Source: Desulfobacterales bacterium
GTDB taxonomy: Bacteria > Desulfobacterota > Desulfobacteria > Desulfobacterales > SpSt-501
Assembly: GCA_025454255.1 (NCBI GenBank)
Contig: JALOOU010000008.1
Span: forward strand, 1 to 58,189
Length of the DNA: 58,189 bases
Direction: 5' to 3'
The position numbers were made by a program, and so were the translations under genes. This document shows, in pieces, positions 16,426 through 25,152 of this stretch (within the stretch, counting starts at the first letter, position 1; every line of letters starts with the position of its first letter). Below the pieces are notes generated by a model. The model searched no databases, was not told where the DNA came from, and saw only the letters and a program-made list of their open reading frames with translations.

Positions 16426-17304
16426 TCAACCCGGCAGGCGGTCGAGGGTCATCTCGACTCCCGACTGCCAGGGGCGGGTGCTGATGCCGAAAACCGCCTG
16501 GATGCGGCTGCAGTCGAGCACCGAGTAGGCTGGCCGTGCGGCCGGGGTCGGGTAGTCCCGCGTCGGAATGGGCGCCACGCGCACGGGCCCGATGCGCCGG
16601 CGGGCTGCCAGCGCCGCGACGATGTGCGCGGCCAAGCCGAACCAGGAGGTCTCCCCGCGGCCGCAGTAATGGTAGGTCCCCCAGGGAATCGGGGGGGGGC
16701 GGTCGCATCGGCATGCGATGGCGAGAATCGCCTCGGCCAGGTCCGCCGCGCAGGTCGGCGAACCGATCTGGTCGTCGACGATGCGCAGCTCCTCTCTCTC
16801 GGAGGCCAGCCGCACGACGGTTTTCAGGAAGTTGACCCCGTGCGGGCTGTACAGCCAGGCGGTGCGGATGATCAGGTGCTCTTTGACTTCGCGGCGCACG
16901 GCGGCCTCGCCGTCGGCCTTGCTGCGGCCATACACCCCTAAGGGGCAGACCGGATCCTCCTCGAGATACGGGGTCCGCTTGCGGCCGTCGAACACATAGT
17001 CCGTCGATACATGCAGCAGGGGTATGCCCGCCCGGGCGCAGAGGCGGGCCAGATGGGCGGGTGCGGCGGAGTTGACGGCAAAGGCGAGCTGCGGCTCGGC
17101 CTCGGCCCGGTCCACGGCGGTGTAGGCGGCGGCGTTGATGACGGCGGCCGGGCGGAAGGAGGAGAACAGCGCTTCGACCCTGCCGGGGTCGGTGAGGTCC
17201 ATGGCGGCCATGCTCGGGGCCGCGAGCTCGACTCCGGCAGCGGCCGCCAGCCGGATCAGCTCGGTGCCCAGCTGGCCTTCCCCGCCGGTCAGGAAGAGTT
17301 TCAT
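16426..17304 (-). CDS. rfbD: dTDP-4-dehydrorhamnose reductase (RmlD/RfbD)
   Basis: 292 aa. Starts MKLFLTGGEGQLG, the Gly-rich NAD(P)-binding loop. Further family markers are NAAAYTAVDRAE, HVSTDYVFDG, the YxxxK catalytic pair in YGRSKADGE, RTAWLYSPHG and the C-terminal RPAYSVLD. It reduces dTDP-4-dehydro-L-rhamnose in the last step of dTDP-rhamnose synthesis for surface polysaccharide. The other rml genes are not in the window. Its start overlaps the stop of the upstream ADP-ribosylglycohydrolase by 4 bp (ATGA), indicating translational coupling. Confidence 0.93.
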   Translation of the reverse strand: MKLFLTGGEGQLGTELIRLAAAAGVELAAPSMAAMDLTDPGRVEALFSSFRPAAVINAAAYTAVDRAEAEPQLAFAVNSAAPAHLARLCARAGIPLLHVSTDYVFDGRKRTPYLEEDPVCPLGVYGRSKADGEAAVRREVKEHLIIRTAWLYSPHGVNFLKTVVRLASEREELRIVDDQIGSPTCAADLAEAILAIACRCDRPPPIPWGTYHYCGRGETSWFGLAAHIVAALAARRRIGPVRVAPIPTRDYPTPAARPAYSVLDCSRIQAVFGISTRPWQSGVEMTLDRLPG

Positions 17305-18248
17305 GCGCTGCGCTCGCCCCCGTCGGGCCGGATCGAGGCGGGCTGGCCGATTCGGATGAGCAGCTCCTCGATGGTCGCACGGGCCGTCAAGGCCTCCAGC
17401 CAACGGCGGGGGATGGCCTGCATGCCGCACCGGGCGCCGAGCAGCATGCCGACGACGAGCCCTCGGCCGGCCGAATCTCCCCCGGCCATCACATTTTCGA
17501 TCAGCCCCTCCTCCAGGCGGGTTTCGTATTTGGCGATTAGGTGGATCGCAGCGGGAAAGGCGGCCTCGACCGCGCACATCTGCCCGAACGCGTGGATGGC
17601 GGGGCGCGTGTCGCTTGCAGCGCTGCGCAGCCCGGAGTCGACCCATTCGGGGATCGGCCCGCCGGCCGGGGATTTTGCGGCGGACCGGCTCAGCGCCTCG
17701 ACGGCCGGCGCTCCGCCGAGGAGATGGCAGGCCGCGCGGGCGAAGAACTCCGCGCTGTCGATCACCAGCGGGCTGTTATGGGTGAGTGCGGTCTGGCGCC
17801 GGGCGGCTGCGACCAGCCGATCGAGGTCGTCGCGATAGCGATAGACCAGGGGGGCGATGCGGGCGGCGCCGGCCAGATCCTGGGAAGCGGAGCCCGCCTG
17901 GCCCGGTGGGGTTCCAGCATCGATCTGCTGAAGCGTCTGCCGGGTTGCGCCGTCCACGTAGCCGCTGTAGCCGGTGAAGAGCTTGCGCCAGGCGCGGCTG
18001 AAATCGCCCTCCTCGAAGCCGCCGCGTTCGGCGAGGCAGCGCAGCAGAACCAGCGTCTGGTCTCCGTAGTGGGTGAAATCCCCGCGCCGCTTGGTGGGGT
18101 GGTAGGTCGGGGGTTGGGGGGCGCGGAAGTCGCTCACCCGGCCGAGGCTGCGGTCGATGAGGTCGACGTCATAAATCCAATGGGCTCCCAGGGCCAGGGC
18201 ATCCGCCGCAAACGAGGCGAACACCATGGCACGGGCGTTGGTCGTCAT
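17301..18248 (-). CDS. ADP-ribosylglycohydrolase family protein
   Basis: 315 aa from ATG 18248 (GGAGTT upstream). A longer start at 18308 has no family-like sequence. Features: ASFAADALALGAHWIYD near the N-terminus, HYGDQTLVLLRCL matching the first metal-ligand region, and AGGDSAGRGLVVGMLLGA matching the second Asp cluster of dinuclear-metal (ADP-ribosyl)hydrolases. Such enzymes remove ADP-ribose from protein side chains or related substrates. It lies between a small unknown gene and rfbD, all on one strand. The substrate is unknown and no ADP-ribosyltransferase partner is visible nearby. Confidence 0.85.
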   Translation of the reverse strand: MTTNARAMVFASFAADALALGAHWIYDVDLIDRSLGRVSDFRAPQPPTYHPTKRRGDFTHYGDQTLVLLRCLAERGGFEEGDFSRAWRKLFTGYSGYVDGATRQTLQQIDAGTPPGQAGSASQDLAGAARIAPLVYRYRDDLDRLVAAARRQTALTHNSPLVIDSAEFFARAACHLLGGAPAVEALSRSAAKSPAGGPIPEWVDSGLRSAASDTRPAIHAFGQMCAVEAAFPAAIHLIAKYETRLEEGLIENVMAGGDSAGRGLVVGMLLGARCGMQAIPRRWLEALTARATIEELLIRIGQPASIRPDGGERSA

Positions 18249-18267
18249 CAGGTGAACTCCAAGGCGA

Positions 18268-18603
18268 TCAGGTGTCGGCTTCCAGCCGTCTTTCCTGGTA
18301 GGCGTCATGGAGGGATTGGAGCATCTCGCGCAGCTCCTCGTGGGTCAGAATGCGCTTGTCCACGAGCAGCCGGGCGACCGCCTCCAGGCGCAGCGTGGTG
18401 GAGAGCAGCAGTTTTTCAAGGCGCTCGATGCGATCGGCGTCGGGCGGCGGCGCAGCGCCCTCCGCCCCGAGCAATTCGAGGCGCCGGTCCTTTCCGCTGC
18501 GCCGTTCCACCCCTTGATAGGCGGACTTGATCCAGCGGCGATTCAGGCCGGAGCGCCGGTCGCTGCCGGGCGGCTCTGATGTGAAGCTGCGCTTGAAGCT
18601 CAT
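18268..18603 (-). CDS. Small basic protein with two RRxGxxRR motifs
   Basis: 111 aa, no signal peptide. The N-terminal half carries two Arg-rich repeats, DRRSGLNRR (about residues 15-23) and GVERRSGKDRR (31-41). The C-terminal half is a predicted helix (ERLEKLLLSTTLRLEAVARLLVDKRILTHEELREML). Similar RR-G-RR motifs recur in small deltaproteobacterial proteins, but I cannot attach a function. It lies 19 bp before the ADP-ribosylglycohydrolase start and probably heads the rfbD operon. Confidence 0.65.
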   Translation of the reverse strand: MSFKRSFTSEPPGSDRRSGLNRRWIKSAYQGVERRSGKDRRLELLGAEGAAPPPDADRIERLEKLLLSTTLRLEAVARLLVDKRILTHEELREMLQSLHDAYQERRLEADT

Positions 18604-18798
18604 GCGTTTAGCCGACCTCTGTGCCCTTTGCCAGATTGTATATTAGTACAAAACGCCCGTCGGGTCAAAAGGGCCATCCGGCCCCTCGGTCGACCGCCAA
18701 AATCGCCTTGAAAGCGGATGCGATCGGGAATAGAATAATCCTGAAAACCATGTTTCCAAAGCCTGCGGAGTGAAGCCGACACCGGAAGGAGGAGACGC

Positions 18799-19524
18799 AT
18801 GAAGATTTTTGGCAACCGAAATAGAAAAGCGGCCGTATGGACGCTTTTGGTGCTGAGCTGGGCTGCCGCCGGTTTCGCGCAAAAGGTGAGCGACTTCACG
18901 GCGGAACAGGTGACGATGGGAGCCGACGGGAAAATCCTCTCTCAGACCAAAGTCTATTTTTCCGGCGGCAAGATGCGGCTGGACGACGCCATGCCCCAGT
19001 CCGGCACCAAGCTGATCATGATATCCCGGGGCGATTTGAAGAAGATGTACATGATCAACGCCGACAAGAACATCTACACCGAATCCGATATCGATGAAAA
19101 GGAGTTCGCCGGGCTCGCCATGCCGCATGTCAAGAACCGCAAAGAAAGGGCGCTGGGCGAAGAGACGGTCAACGGCTACCCGTGCGCCAAAAAGGAGATC
19201 GAGGCCCAGGTCGAGGTCATGGGGTTCAAGAGCACTTCGCGCACGGTCATCTGGCAGTCGCCCAAGTTCGACATGCCGCTGCGCACCCGGGGCGAAGACG
19301 GGCATGTCACCGAGCTGCGCAACATCCAGCAGTCGCAGCCTGCGGCGGCCCTGTTCGAGGTCCCCGCCGGAAGCAGCCGGGTGGCGAACATGATGGAGCT
19401 GCTGGGCGAGGAGCGCCCGACGGGCAGTCGAGCTCCGAAGCCGGCCCCCGGCGGCAAGGGCGGCGGCGCACGGTTCCCGGCGGAGCTGCCCCCCGGCATG
19501 AAAGTGCCGTATCCGAAACAGTGA
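18799..19524 (+). CDS. Exported protein, DUF4412-like
   Basis: 241 aa. Signal peptide at 1-27 (WTLLVLSWAAAGFAQ). The mature part reads like DUF4412: a beta-rich domain with DFTAEQVTMGADGKILSQTKVYFSGGKMRLDD, MYMINADKNIYTE and VNGYPCAKKEIEAQV, probably periplasmic or outer-membrane associated. The C-terminus is Pro/Gly-rich (PAPGGKGGGARFP) and likely disordered. GGAGGAG precedes the start. The ExeA-like ATPase begins 17 bp after its stop. Function unknown. Confidence 0.75.
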   Translation: MKIFGNRNRKAAVWTLLVLSWAAAGFAQKVSDFTAEQVTMGADGKILSQTKVYFSGGKMRLDDAMPQSGTKLIMISRGDLKKMYMINADKNIYTESDIDEKEFAGLAMPHVKNRKERALGEETVNGYPCAKKEIEAQVEVMGFKSTSRTVIWQSPKFDMPLRTRGEDGHVTELRNIQQSQPAAALFEVPAGSSRVANMMELLGEERPTGSRAPKPAPGGKGGGARFPAELPPGMKVPYPKQ

Positions 19525-19541
19525 CGGGGGGATGATCGCCC

Positions 19542-20519
19542 ATGTATCTTGCTCACTACAAGCTCGAAAAAGAGCCCTTCGGCATCAGCCCGGACCCGGA
19601 TTTCCTGTGGCTGAGCGAGAAGCATACCCGCGCCTACGAAACCCTGCGGGAGGGCATTTTGGAGCGGGATGGGTGCGTGCTGCTCACCGGCGACATCGGC
19701 ACCGGCAAGACGACCCTCATCAAGCGGCTCGTCCGGATCGACGATGTCGCCGCGATTTTCGTGACCCTTCACGATCCCGACCTGACCGGGCTCGACTTCT
19801 TCAACGTCCTCGCTGCCGAGTTCCGGATGGAGCGGCGGTTCCAGAGCCGGGAGGAGTTCCTGTCGGCCTTCAAGCGCCTCTTGCTCGATGCGTTCTCGGA
19901 CTACAAAAAGGTGCTGCTCATCATCGACGAGGCCCAGCGGCTCAACCGCGGGGTCCTTCTCGAAGCGGTCGCGCTCTCCGATCTCAAACTCTCCGGCCGC
20001 AAACTGCTCAAGGTCTTCTTCGTCGGCCAGCTCGAGTTCAACCAGATGCTGATGAGCGCGGAGAACCGGGATGTGCTGCAACACATCAGCGTCCACCATT
20101 ACCTCGAGCCGCTATCAGCGGAGGAGACCCGCCGCTACATCGGGCATCGCTTGGCGGTTGCCGGCGCGAAAACCCCGATCTTCACCTCCGCGGCCGCCGA
20201 TCGGATCGCGCAGCTTGCGCGAGGCTACCCGCGGCTGATCAACATCGTCTGCGACCATGCCCTGCTTTACGGCTACAGCGCCGATGTGACGCTGATCGAC
20301 GCGCCCCTGATCGACGACTGCAGCCGCGACCTTTCGGTCGCCCTGGGCATCGACGATGCGTTGGACCGAGAGCAGCTGGTCGGCGCGGTCGAGGAGCAAA
20401 TCGAGGCGCAGGCCGCGGAAAGCGCAAGGGCACCCCAATCTGCCGGCGCTCGCCCCTATGTGTTCATTGCCGCGGCAACCCTGGCGGCGGCGGTCTTCGC
20501 GTTCTTTTTCTTCCGGTAG
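19542..20519 (+). CDS. ExeA/GspA-like AAA ATPase with C-terminal membrane helix
   Basis: 325 aa. Starts MYLAHYKLEKEPFGISPDPDFLW, the classic ExeA/GspA opening. Walker A is GDIGTGKTTL (about 48-57), Walker B VLLIIDEAQRL, followed by the sensor and lid regions (ISVHHYLEPLSAEETRRYIGHRL, GYPRLINIVCDHAL). A single membrane helix closes the protein (YVFIAAATLAAAVFAFFFF, about 306-324), so the ATPase faces the cytoplasm. ExeA/GspA assists assembly of type II secretion secretins. Related ATPases occur with pili and polysaccharide export. A paralogue lies at 21951-23324. Confidence 0.87.
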   Translation: MYLAHYKLEKEPFGISPDPDFLWLSEKHTRAYETLREGILERDGCVLLTGDIGTGKTTLIKRLVRIDDVAAIFVTLHDPDLTGLDFFNVLAAEFRMERRFQSREEFLSAFKRLLLDAFSDYKKVLLIIDEAQRLNRGVLLEAVALSDLKLSGRKLLKVFFVGQLEFNQMLMSAENRDVLQHISVHHYLEPLSAEETRRYIGHRLAVAGAKTPIFTSAAADRIAQLARGYPRLINIVCDHALLYGYSADVTLIDAPLIDDCSRDLSVALGIDDALDREQLVGAVEEQIEAQAAESARAPQSAGARPYVFIAAATLAAAVFAFFFFR

Positions 20520-20558
20520 GCTCGCCGGGGCGGACCGCTCGCCCTCCATGGCGCAGGC

Positions 20559-21698
20559 TCAATAAAGATCGAACCGTGCCAGCCGGCCGTCCAGCCCGCC
20601 AGTGGCGATCGGCTGCTTCCACGCGGGTCTCAGGCCGATGTGCTTGAGCATTTCCCGGTTGCCGAAATAGATGAAGGCCGACGAGCCGCGGCAGCGCTGC
20701 TTGAGAAAATCCCCGAAAACCCGGTAGAGCTCCCCGATCGCCCCCCCGCGCTGGATCCGGACGCCGTAGGGCGGGTTGCAGACGATCACGCGGTCGGGAA
20801 GTCCATCCATGCGCCGGAAGTCGAGGCGGTTGATCGCAACCCCGCTGCCGTGCGGCAGCCGCCCCAGGTTGGCCCGGGCGGCGGCAACCGCCTCCGGGGC
20901 GATGTCGCTGCCGGCGATCAGGCCCGGCGGCAGGGGCCGAACCAGCCCGTCGGCCTCGGCTTTTACCGCGGCCCAGCGCCCGGGGTCGAAGTCCGGCAGG
21001 CGCTCGAAGCCGAAGCGGATGCGCAGCGCGCCGGCCGGAATCCGGCAATGGTGCATGAGCGCCTCGGCCAGCAGAGTGCCCGAGCCGCACATGGGGTCGT
21101 GGAGCGGCCGGCTGCCGTCCCACTGCGACCGGCGGATGATGGCGGCCGCAACCGTCTCCTGCATGGGGGCTTCGACCGTTTCAGTGCGGTAGCCGCGGCG
21201 GTGCAGAGAGCCGCCGGAGGTGTCGATGCCGATCACGGCGCGGTCGTTTTCGACAAAAAGGCTGACCCAAAGGTCCGGGTCGCTGCGCTCGACGTCCGGC
21301 CGGCGGCCGCACTCTTCGCGGAAATAGTCCACGATGGCATCTTTCAAACACAGGGCCGCATACCGGGAGTGGCGGATCTTGCTGTGCGCAACGTTGGCGA
21401 AGACCGCCAGGGTCTGATCCGCACCGAGGAAATCCCTCCAGGGGAGGGTTTTGGCCCTGCGGTAGAGGGCGTCCGTGGTGTGGCAGGTGAAAACCGCCAG
21501 CGGGGCGATCACCCGCGTGACCAGCCGGGAGTGCAGATTGATCCGGTAAAGCGCGCCCTGGTCCGCCTCGAAGTAGAGGCCGCGGTAAGAGAGGCGGATC
21601 TCACGGCCCCCCAGCGGCTTGAGCTCCTCCGCGGCCGTCTCCTCCAGCCCCTCCGCCACCTGGGCGAAATAGCGGTGGTTCTGCTGGTATGCGTACAT
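20559..21698 (-). CDS. rlmL: THUMP-domain 23S rRNA guanine-N2 methyltransferase (RlmL-like)
   Basis: 379 aa. N-terminal ferredoxin-like/THUMP region (AEGLEETAAEELKPLGG, RYAALCLKDAIVDYF, LFVENDRAVIGIDTSG). C-terminal Rossmann methyltransferase: SAM loop DPMCGSGTLLAEA, acidic SDIAPEAVAAARANL, and catalytic NPPYGVR. It corresponds to the N2-G2445 methylating half of E. coli RlmL, or the single-domain YpsC type. It lacks the second RlmK-like domain, normal for this form. It lies opposite to the two ExeA-like genes flanking it. Confidence 0.87.
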   Translation of the reverse strand: MYAYQQNHRYFAQVAEGLEETAAEELKPLGGREIRLSYRGLYFEADQGALYRINLHSRLVTRVIAPLAVFTCHTTDALYRRAKTLPWRDFLGADQTLAVFANVAHSKIRHSRYAALCLKDAIVDYFREECGRRPDVERSDPDLWVSLFVENDRAVIGIDTSGGSLHRRGYRTETVEAPMQETVAAAIIRRSQWDGSRPLHDPMCGSGTLLAEALMHHCRIPAGALRIRFGFERLPDFDPGRWAAVKAEADGLVRPLPPGLIAGSDIAPEAVAAARANLGRLPHGSGVAINRLDFRRMDGLPDRVIVCNPPYGVRIQRGGAIGELYRVFGDFLKQRCRGSSAFIYFGNREMLKHIGLRPAWKQPIATGGLDGRLARFDLY

Positions 21699-21950
21699 GG
21701 GCCTCCTCCGGGCGCTGCCCTGGTCAAAGCTACCTCATTTGCCGAGGGCAGACAAGGCCACGGAGATGCGTTGACAAACCCTTTGCACCTAAGGCATCCT
21801 ACCCGTGAACTCGGTGCGCAGCGTTGCATGCCGCTTCCGGCAGCGCGGCGTCAGCGGGCGGGATCGGGATTTGTGGGAGCGGCTTCCAGCCGCGATCCGG
21901 TCGCACTCCTGCCCGTGGGGGACTTTTTCGGGCGCATCAGGATGGCGTTC

Positions 21951-23324
21951 ATGCATCTTCGGTTTTTCGGATTCAAAGACAACCCGTTCAAGGCATCCCC
22001 GGCAAGCGCGGCCCTGTTCATCGGCCGCCACCAGGAGGAGGCCCTGGCCCACCTGCGCTATGCCCTGGCCGAGGGCGAGGGGTTCACGGTGATCACCGGC
22101 GAGCGGGGAGTGGGCAAGACCACGATCTGCCGCGCATTTTTGGACCGCCTGGAGGGCGGCACGTCGGCCGCTTTTCTCTCGGCCCCGGTGGCGACGCCGC
22201 GAGAGTTGCTGCGGCGCGCAAACGCCGCTTTCGAAATCCCTGCCGACGGCGCGACCCTCAAGGGCCTCATCGACCCGCTCAACGATTTTCTCATGCGCCG
22301 CAAAATGGCCGGCGGCAAGGTGGTGGTTTTCATCGATGATGCGCATGCGCTGGCGCCGGAAGTGCTGGAGCAGATTCGGCTCATCTCCAACCTGGAGACG
22401 ACCCGCGAAAAACTGATCCACCTGGTCCTCATCGGGGAGCCCGGCCTGCTGGGAACCCTGAATTCGCATGCGCTGCGGCAGATGGGGCAACGCGTCTCGG
22501 TGCGCTACGAGCTCGGCCCCCTGTCCGAGCCGGAAACGGCGCGCTACATCCAGCACCGTGTGAGCGCGGCCTCCGAGGGCTCGCCGGTCCGCTTCGATCC
22601 CGCCGCCGTCCGGGTCCTCTTCCGCTACGCACGCGGCAACCCGCGCCGGCTCAACACGGCCTGCGAGGCGGCGCTCGCGGTCGCCTGCGGCGCGGCGCAG
22701 AAAGAGGTGACCGCGGAGGCCGCCCGGGCCGCCGTGGATGATCTGCGGCGGCTGGAGCCGGCCGCCGGCGGGCGCCGGCGTTCGGCGCTGGGCTGGGGGG
22801 CTGCCGTTTGCGGGCTGGCGGCTCTCCTTGCCGCGGCTGCGATCGTTGGGAACACCCAAAAGGGCGGGGGCTCTTCTGAAACCGCTCGGGGGGCCGTTGA
22901 TGTCGGGGGCGGCGCGGTGGTGAGAAAACCCCTTCCGGTGGCGTTGATGCAGGCTGGCGTGCAGCCGCCGCCGGCAGCAGCGCCCGGGCCGGCGCCTCTC
23001 GAACCCGCCCCCGCGCGGCCGGCCGCCCAGGAAAAGCCGCCGGCCCCAGGAACCGCTCCCGCGGCGGGGTCCTCCATCCGTCCGCTCTACTCGGTGCAGG
23101 TCGGGGCCTATCTGGTGGCCGAAAATGCGGCCAAGCAGGCCGAACTATTAGCCGCCAGCGGGTATGCGGCGCGGGTTTTTGAAGTGGTCGATTCCGGGGG
23201 CCGGCGCTGGCATACGGTGCGCATCGGCGACTACCCCAGCCGGGAGGCCGCGCGCTCCTGCGCCGATGAATTCACGCGTAAGGAGCAACTCCAGAGCATC
23301 GTGCGGCCCTACGGGAGGTTTTAA
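21951..23324 (+). CDS. ExeA-like AAA ATPase fused to a SPOR domain
   Basis: 457 aa from ATG 21951, chosen because family members open M-x-x-x-F-F-G-F and AGGA lies upstream; ATG 21942 would add three residues. AAA part: GERGVGKTTI (Walker A), VVVFIDDAHAL (Walker B), YARGNPRRLNTACEAAL. A membrane helix (ALGWGAAVCGLAALLAAAAIVG, about 275-297) leads to a long Pro/Ala linker and a SPOR domain (YSVQVGAYLVAENAAKQAELLAASGYAARV... YGRF) in the periplasm. SPOR domains bind glycan strands stripped of stem peptides, so the protein probably couples ATP use in the cytoplasm to peptidoglycan remodelling for a trans-envelope machine. Confidence 0.87.
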   Translation: MHLRFFGFKDNPFKASPASAALFIGRHQEEALAHLRYALAEGEGFTVITGERGVGKTTICRAFLDRLEGGTSAAFLSAPVATPRELLRRANAAFEIPADGATLKGLIDPLNDFLMRRKMAGGKVVVFIDDAHALAPEVLEQIRLISNLETTREKLIHLVLIGEPGLLGTLNSHALRQMGQRVSVRYELGPLSEPETARYIQHRVSAASEGSPVRFDPAAVRVLFRYARGNPRRLNTACEAALAVACGAAQKEVTAEAARAAVDDLRRLEPAAGGRRRSALGWGAAVCGLAALLAAAAIVGNTQKGGGSSETARGAVDVGGGAVVRKPLPVALMQAGVQPPPAAAPGPAPLEPAPARPAAQEKPPAPGTAPAAGSSIRPLYSVQVGAYLVAENAAKQAELLAASGYAARVFEVVDSGGRRWHTVRIGDYPSREAARSCADEFTRKEQLQSIVRPYGRF

Positions 23325-23342
23325 TCGGGCCTCAGGGCGTGG

Positions 23343-23879
23343 TCAAAAATAAGGCTTTCCAAATGCGCCGGCGTGGACCCGTTCGCGGAGCAGCTCGGAG
23401 GCCGGCCTGGCCTGCTTGACCTCATCGGGTGCCCCGATCGCCACCACGGCCAACAGCTTCAGCCCCGGAGCCAGCCCCAACCGCTCGGCCACATAGTCCT
23501 CCGCCGTGCGCGTTTGCCCGTGCATTCTCTCCCGGAACTGGATCCAGCAGCTGCCCAGCTCGAGCGATTCCGCCGCCAGCTGGATCATGATGGCGGCGAT
23601 GGAGGCGTCCTCCACCCAGACATCCGATTTGGCCGCGTCGGCGCACACCGCGATGCCGAGCGGTGCGTCCTTGAGAAAAGAGGCCCCGTGCGGTTTGGCC
23701 CTGGAAAGCGCCTCCAGCATCGCCTTGTCGGTGACGACCACGAAATGCCACGGGTTGTTCCCGCGGGAGGAGGGGGAGCGCAGGGCCGCCTCCAAGATCA
23801 GGTCCAGCTTCTCCTTTTCGACCGGACGCTCCTTGAATTTGCGGATGCTGCGGCGCTTGCGGATGAGTGACATGAACAT
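23343..23879 (-). CDS. Nitroreductase-family flavoprotein
   Basis: 178 aa, AAGGAG before ATG 23879. FMN-binding features: IRKRRSIRKFKERPV at the N-terminus, AALRSPSSRGNNPWHFVVV, DAPLGIAVCAD and the C-terminal VVAIGAPDE. Short members of this family are NAD(P)H-dependent FMN reductases acting on nitro compounds or quinones. The substrate cannot be told. It lies convergent to the SPOR-ATPase gene with a 19-bp gap. Confidence 0.87.
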   Translation of the reverse strand: MFMSLIRKRRSIRKFKERPVEKEKLDLILEAALRSPSSRGNNPWHFVVVTDKAMLEALSRAKPHGASFLKDAPLGIAVCADAAKSDVWVEDASIAAIMIQLAAESLELGSCWIQFRERMHGQTRTAEDYVAERLGLAPGLKLLAVVAIGAPDEVKQARPASELLRERVHAGAFGKPYF

Positions 23880-23926
23880 GGCGGCGGCTCCTTTGCACGC
23901 GTCGTGAGTTGCGGGGCGGGCGGTGG

Positions 23927-24003
23927 TGGTGCCCCCGGCAAGAATCGAACTTGCGCTAACACGGATTAGGAATCCGTTGCTCTATCCACTGAGCTACGGG
24001 GGC
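23927..24003 (-). tRNA. tRNA-Arg (anticodon CCU)
   Basis: 77 nt with encoded CCA. Acceptor GCCCCCG/CGGGGGC, D-arm with GTAGCTCAGTGGATAGAGC, anticodon stem ACGGA/TCCGT with loop TTCCTAA (anticodon CCT), T-loop GTTCGATTC. Reads AGG codons. Confidence 0.95.
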
Positions 24004-24171
24004 GACAACTGCCCCGAAGCACCAAGGCCTGTGCACCGCCGCTCGGCTCGCAACGCTGCAGATTCTTACATCAATTCCTGCGGCGCGACAAGCCCTTTCG
24101 CAGCGGGTTCGCGGAGCGGCGGTCTTGGCTAACGAAGCAAAAAAAGGCTCGGCTCGGGTCCAGGCGACGGG

Positions 24172-24495
24172 TCAAACGTCCTTCCCAGAGCGGCTCAGGA
24201 CCGTTTCGACCCACCGGAGAGCAGCGATCATATTCGGGAAACCGGTGGTGGTGAGCGCCAGCAGAACGACGTGAATGATCTCCTCAGGGGTGGATCCGTC
24301 CGCCAGACACTTGCGGGTGTGGGACATGACGGCACCCTGGGAATTGGCCCCGACGGCGATGCCGAGCTTGACCAGGTCCTGGGTCTTTTCGTCCAAGGGG
24401 CCGGCCTTGCGGGTTGAGATGCCCAGTTGCTTGTAGTCCTTGAAAACCTCCGGGAACCTTTCCGAAAACGCCTGGTAGATCTCTGGCAGGTACAT
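24172..24495 (-). CDS. Carboxymuconolactone decarboxylase-family (AhpD-like) protein
   Basis: 107 aa all-helical protein. The family core is LDEKTQDLVKLGIAVGANSQGAVMSHTRKCLADGSTPEEIIHVVLLALTTTGFP (read here in parts). The AhpD CxxC redox pair is absent: the position reads AVMSH with only the His kept and a Cys four residues later. It is therefore unlikely to be an AhpD disulfide reductase and belongs with the many uncharacterised single-domain CMD proteins. It is transcribed alone, divergent from the tautomerase gene. Confidence 0.82.
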   Translation of the reverse strand: MYLPEIYQAFSERFPEVFKDYKQLGISTRKAGPLDEKTQDLVKLGIAVGANSQGAVMSHTRKCLADGSTPEEIIHVVLLALTTTGFPNMIAALRWVETVLSRSGKDV

Positions 24496-24832
24496 GCAGC
24501 CTCCAATCTGGTGTCATGGGATATCCGACCCGGGGAATTCCCCCTTCGGCCGGGTGCAGGATAGGGCCTGTCGTTCGCCGCCCATGCGGTGAGGCCATAT
24601 GACCGCCATTTTCCAGGCTTCAACGCCGCTTGTCAAGGAGATGCCTGACTTCCGCCTCGCATTCGTCGGCCAAAAGTGCTACTGATGAATCCAGCCAAAC
24701 TCCGACCGGCTTGCGCTGCATCCAGAGTCGGCAGAATGATTGGACCCGGGCCAGCGCCCCAAGGATCGTCAGGCCCGGCAACGGGCCCCCAACCGCGCCC
24801 GGCACCTCACGCGGCCGAGCAAGGAGTAAATG
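24496..24832. other. Divergent intergenic region
   Basis: About 335 bp between the CMD protein and the tautomerase. It should hold both promoters, but I see no box good enough to call. No gene found. Confidence 0.35.
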
Positions 24833-25096
24833 ATGCCCCACATCGTCGTGAAACTCTACCCGGGACGATCGGAACAGCAGAAGCGGCGTCTCGCCGAGGA
24901 GATCGTCAAAGACGTCGTCGAAATCGCAGTGTGCCGCGAAAAATCGGTCTCCGTGGCGTTCGAAGAGATCGCCCCCGAGGACTGGGCGGAGAAGGTCTAT
25001 CGACCGGACATCCTCGACCACCCCCAGCGGCTGTACAAAAAACCGGGGTATGATCCGTTGAAGGACCGTTCCGCAGATAACAGCGGCGGGTCGTAA
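24833..25096 (+). CDS. 4-oxalocrotonate tautomerase-family protein (PptA-like)
   Basis: 87 aa. Two adjacent ATGs precede Pro; the second (24833) is chosen because tautomerases need Pro1 as the catalytic base after Met removal (M-PHIVVKLYPGRSEQQK). AAGGAG is upstream. The body (RLAEEIVKDVVEIAVCREKSVSVAFEEIAPEDWAEKVYRPDI) resembles the PptA/YdcE subgroup. It catalyses keto-enol tautomerisation; the substrate is unknown. It starts a small gene run with a thioesterase, a TVP38 protein and a flavoprotein. Confidence 0.83.
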   Translation: MPHIVVKLYPGRSEQQKRRLAEEIVKDVVEIAVCREKSVSVAFEEIAPEDWAEKVYRPDILDHPQRLYKKPGYDPLKDRSADNSGGS

Positions 25097-25152
25097 GGAT
25101 GTTGCTGCGCGGATCGGACATAAGGTGAGCCGAACCGCGATGGAGGTGCCCC

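Noticed and set aside
20640..21941. A 430-codon upstream extension of the SPOR-ATPase frame
   Set aside because: It lies antisense to the rlmL gene and has no family-like sequence. The ExeA opening motif starts at 21951.
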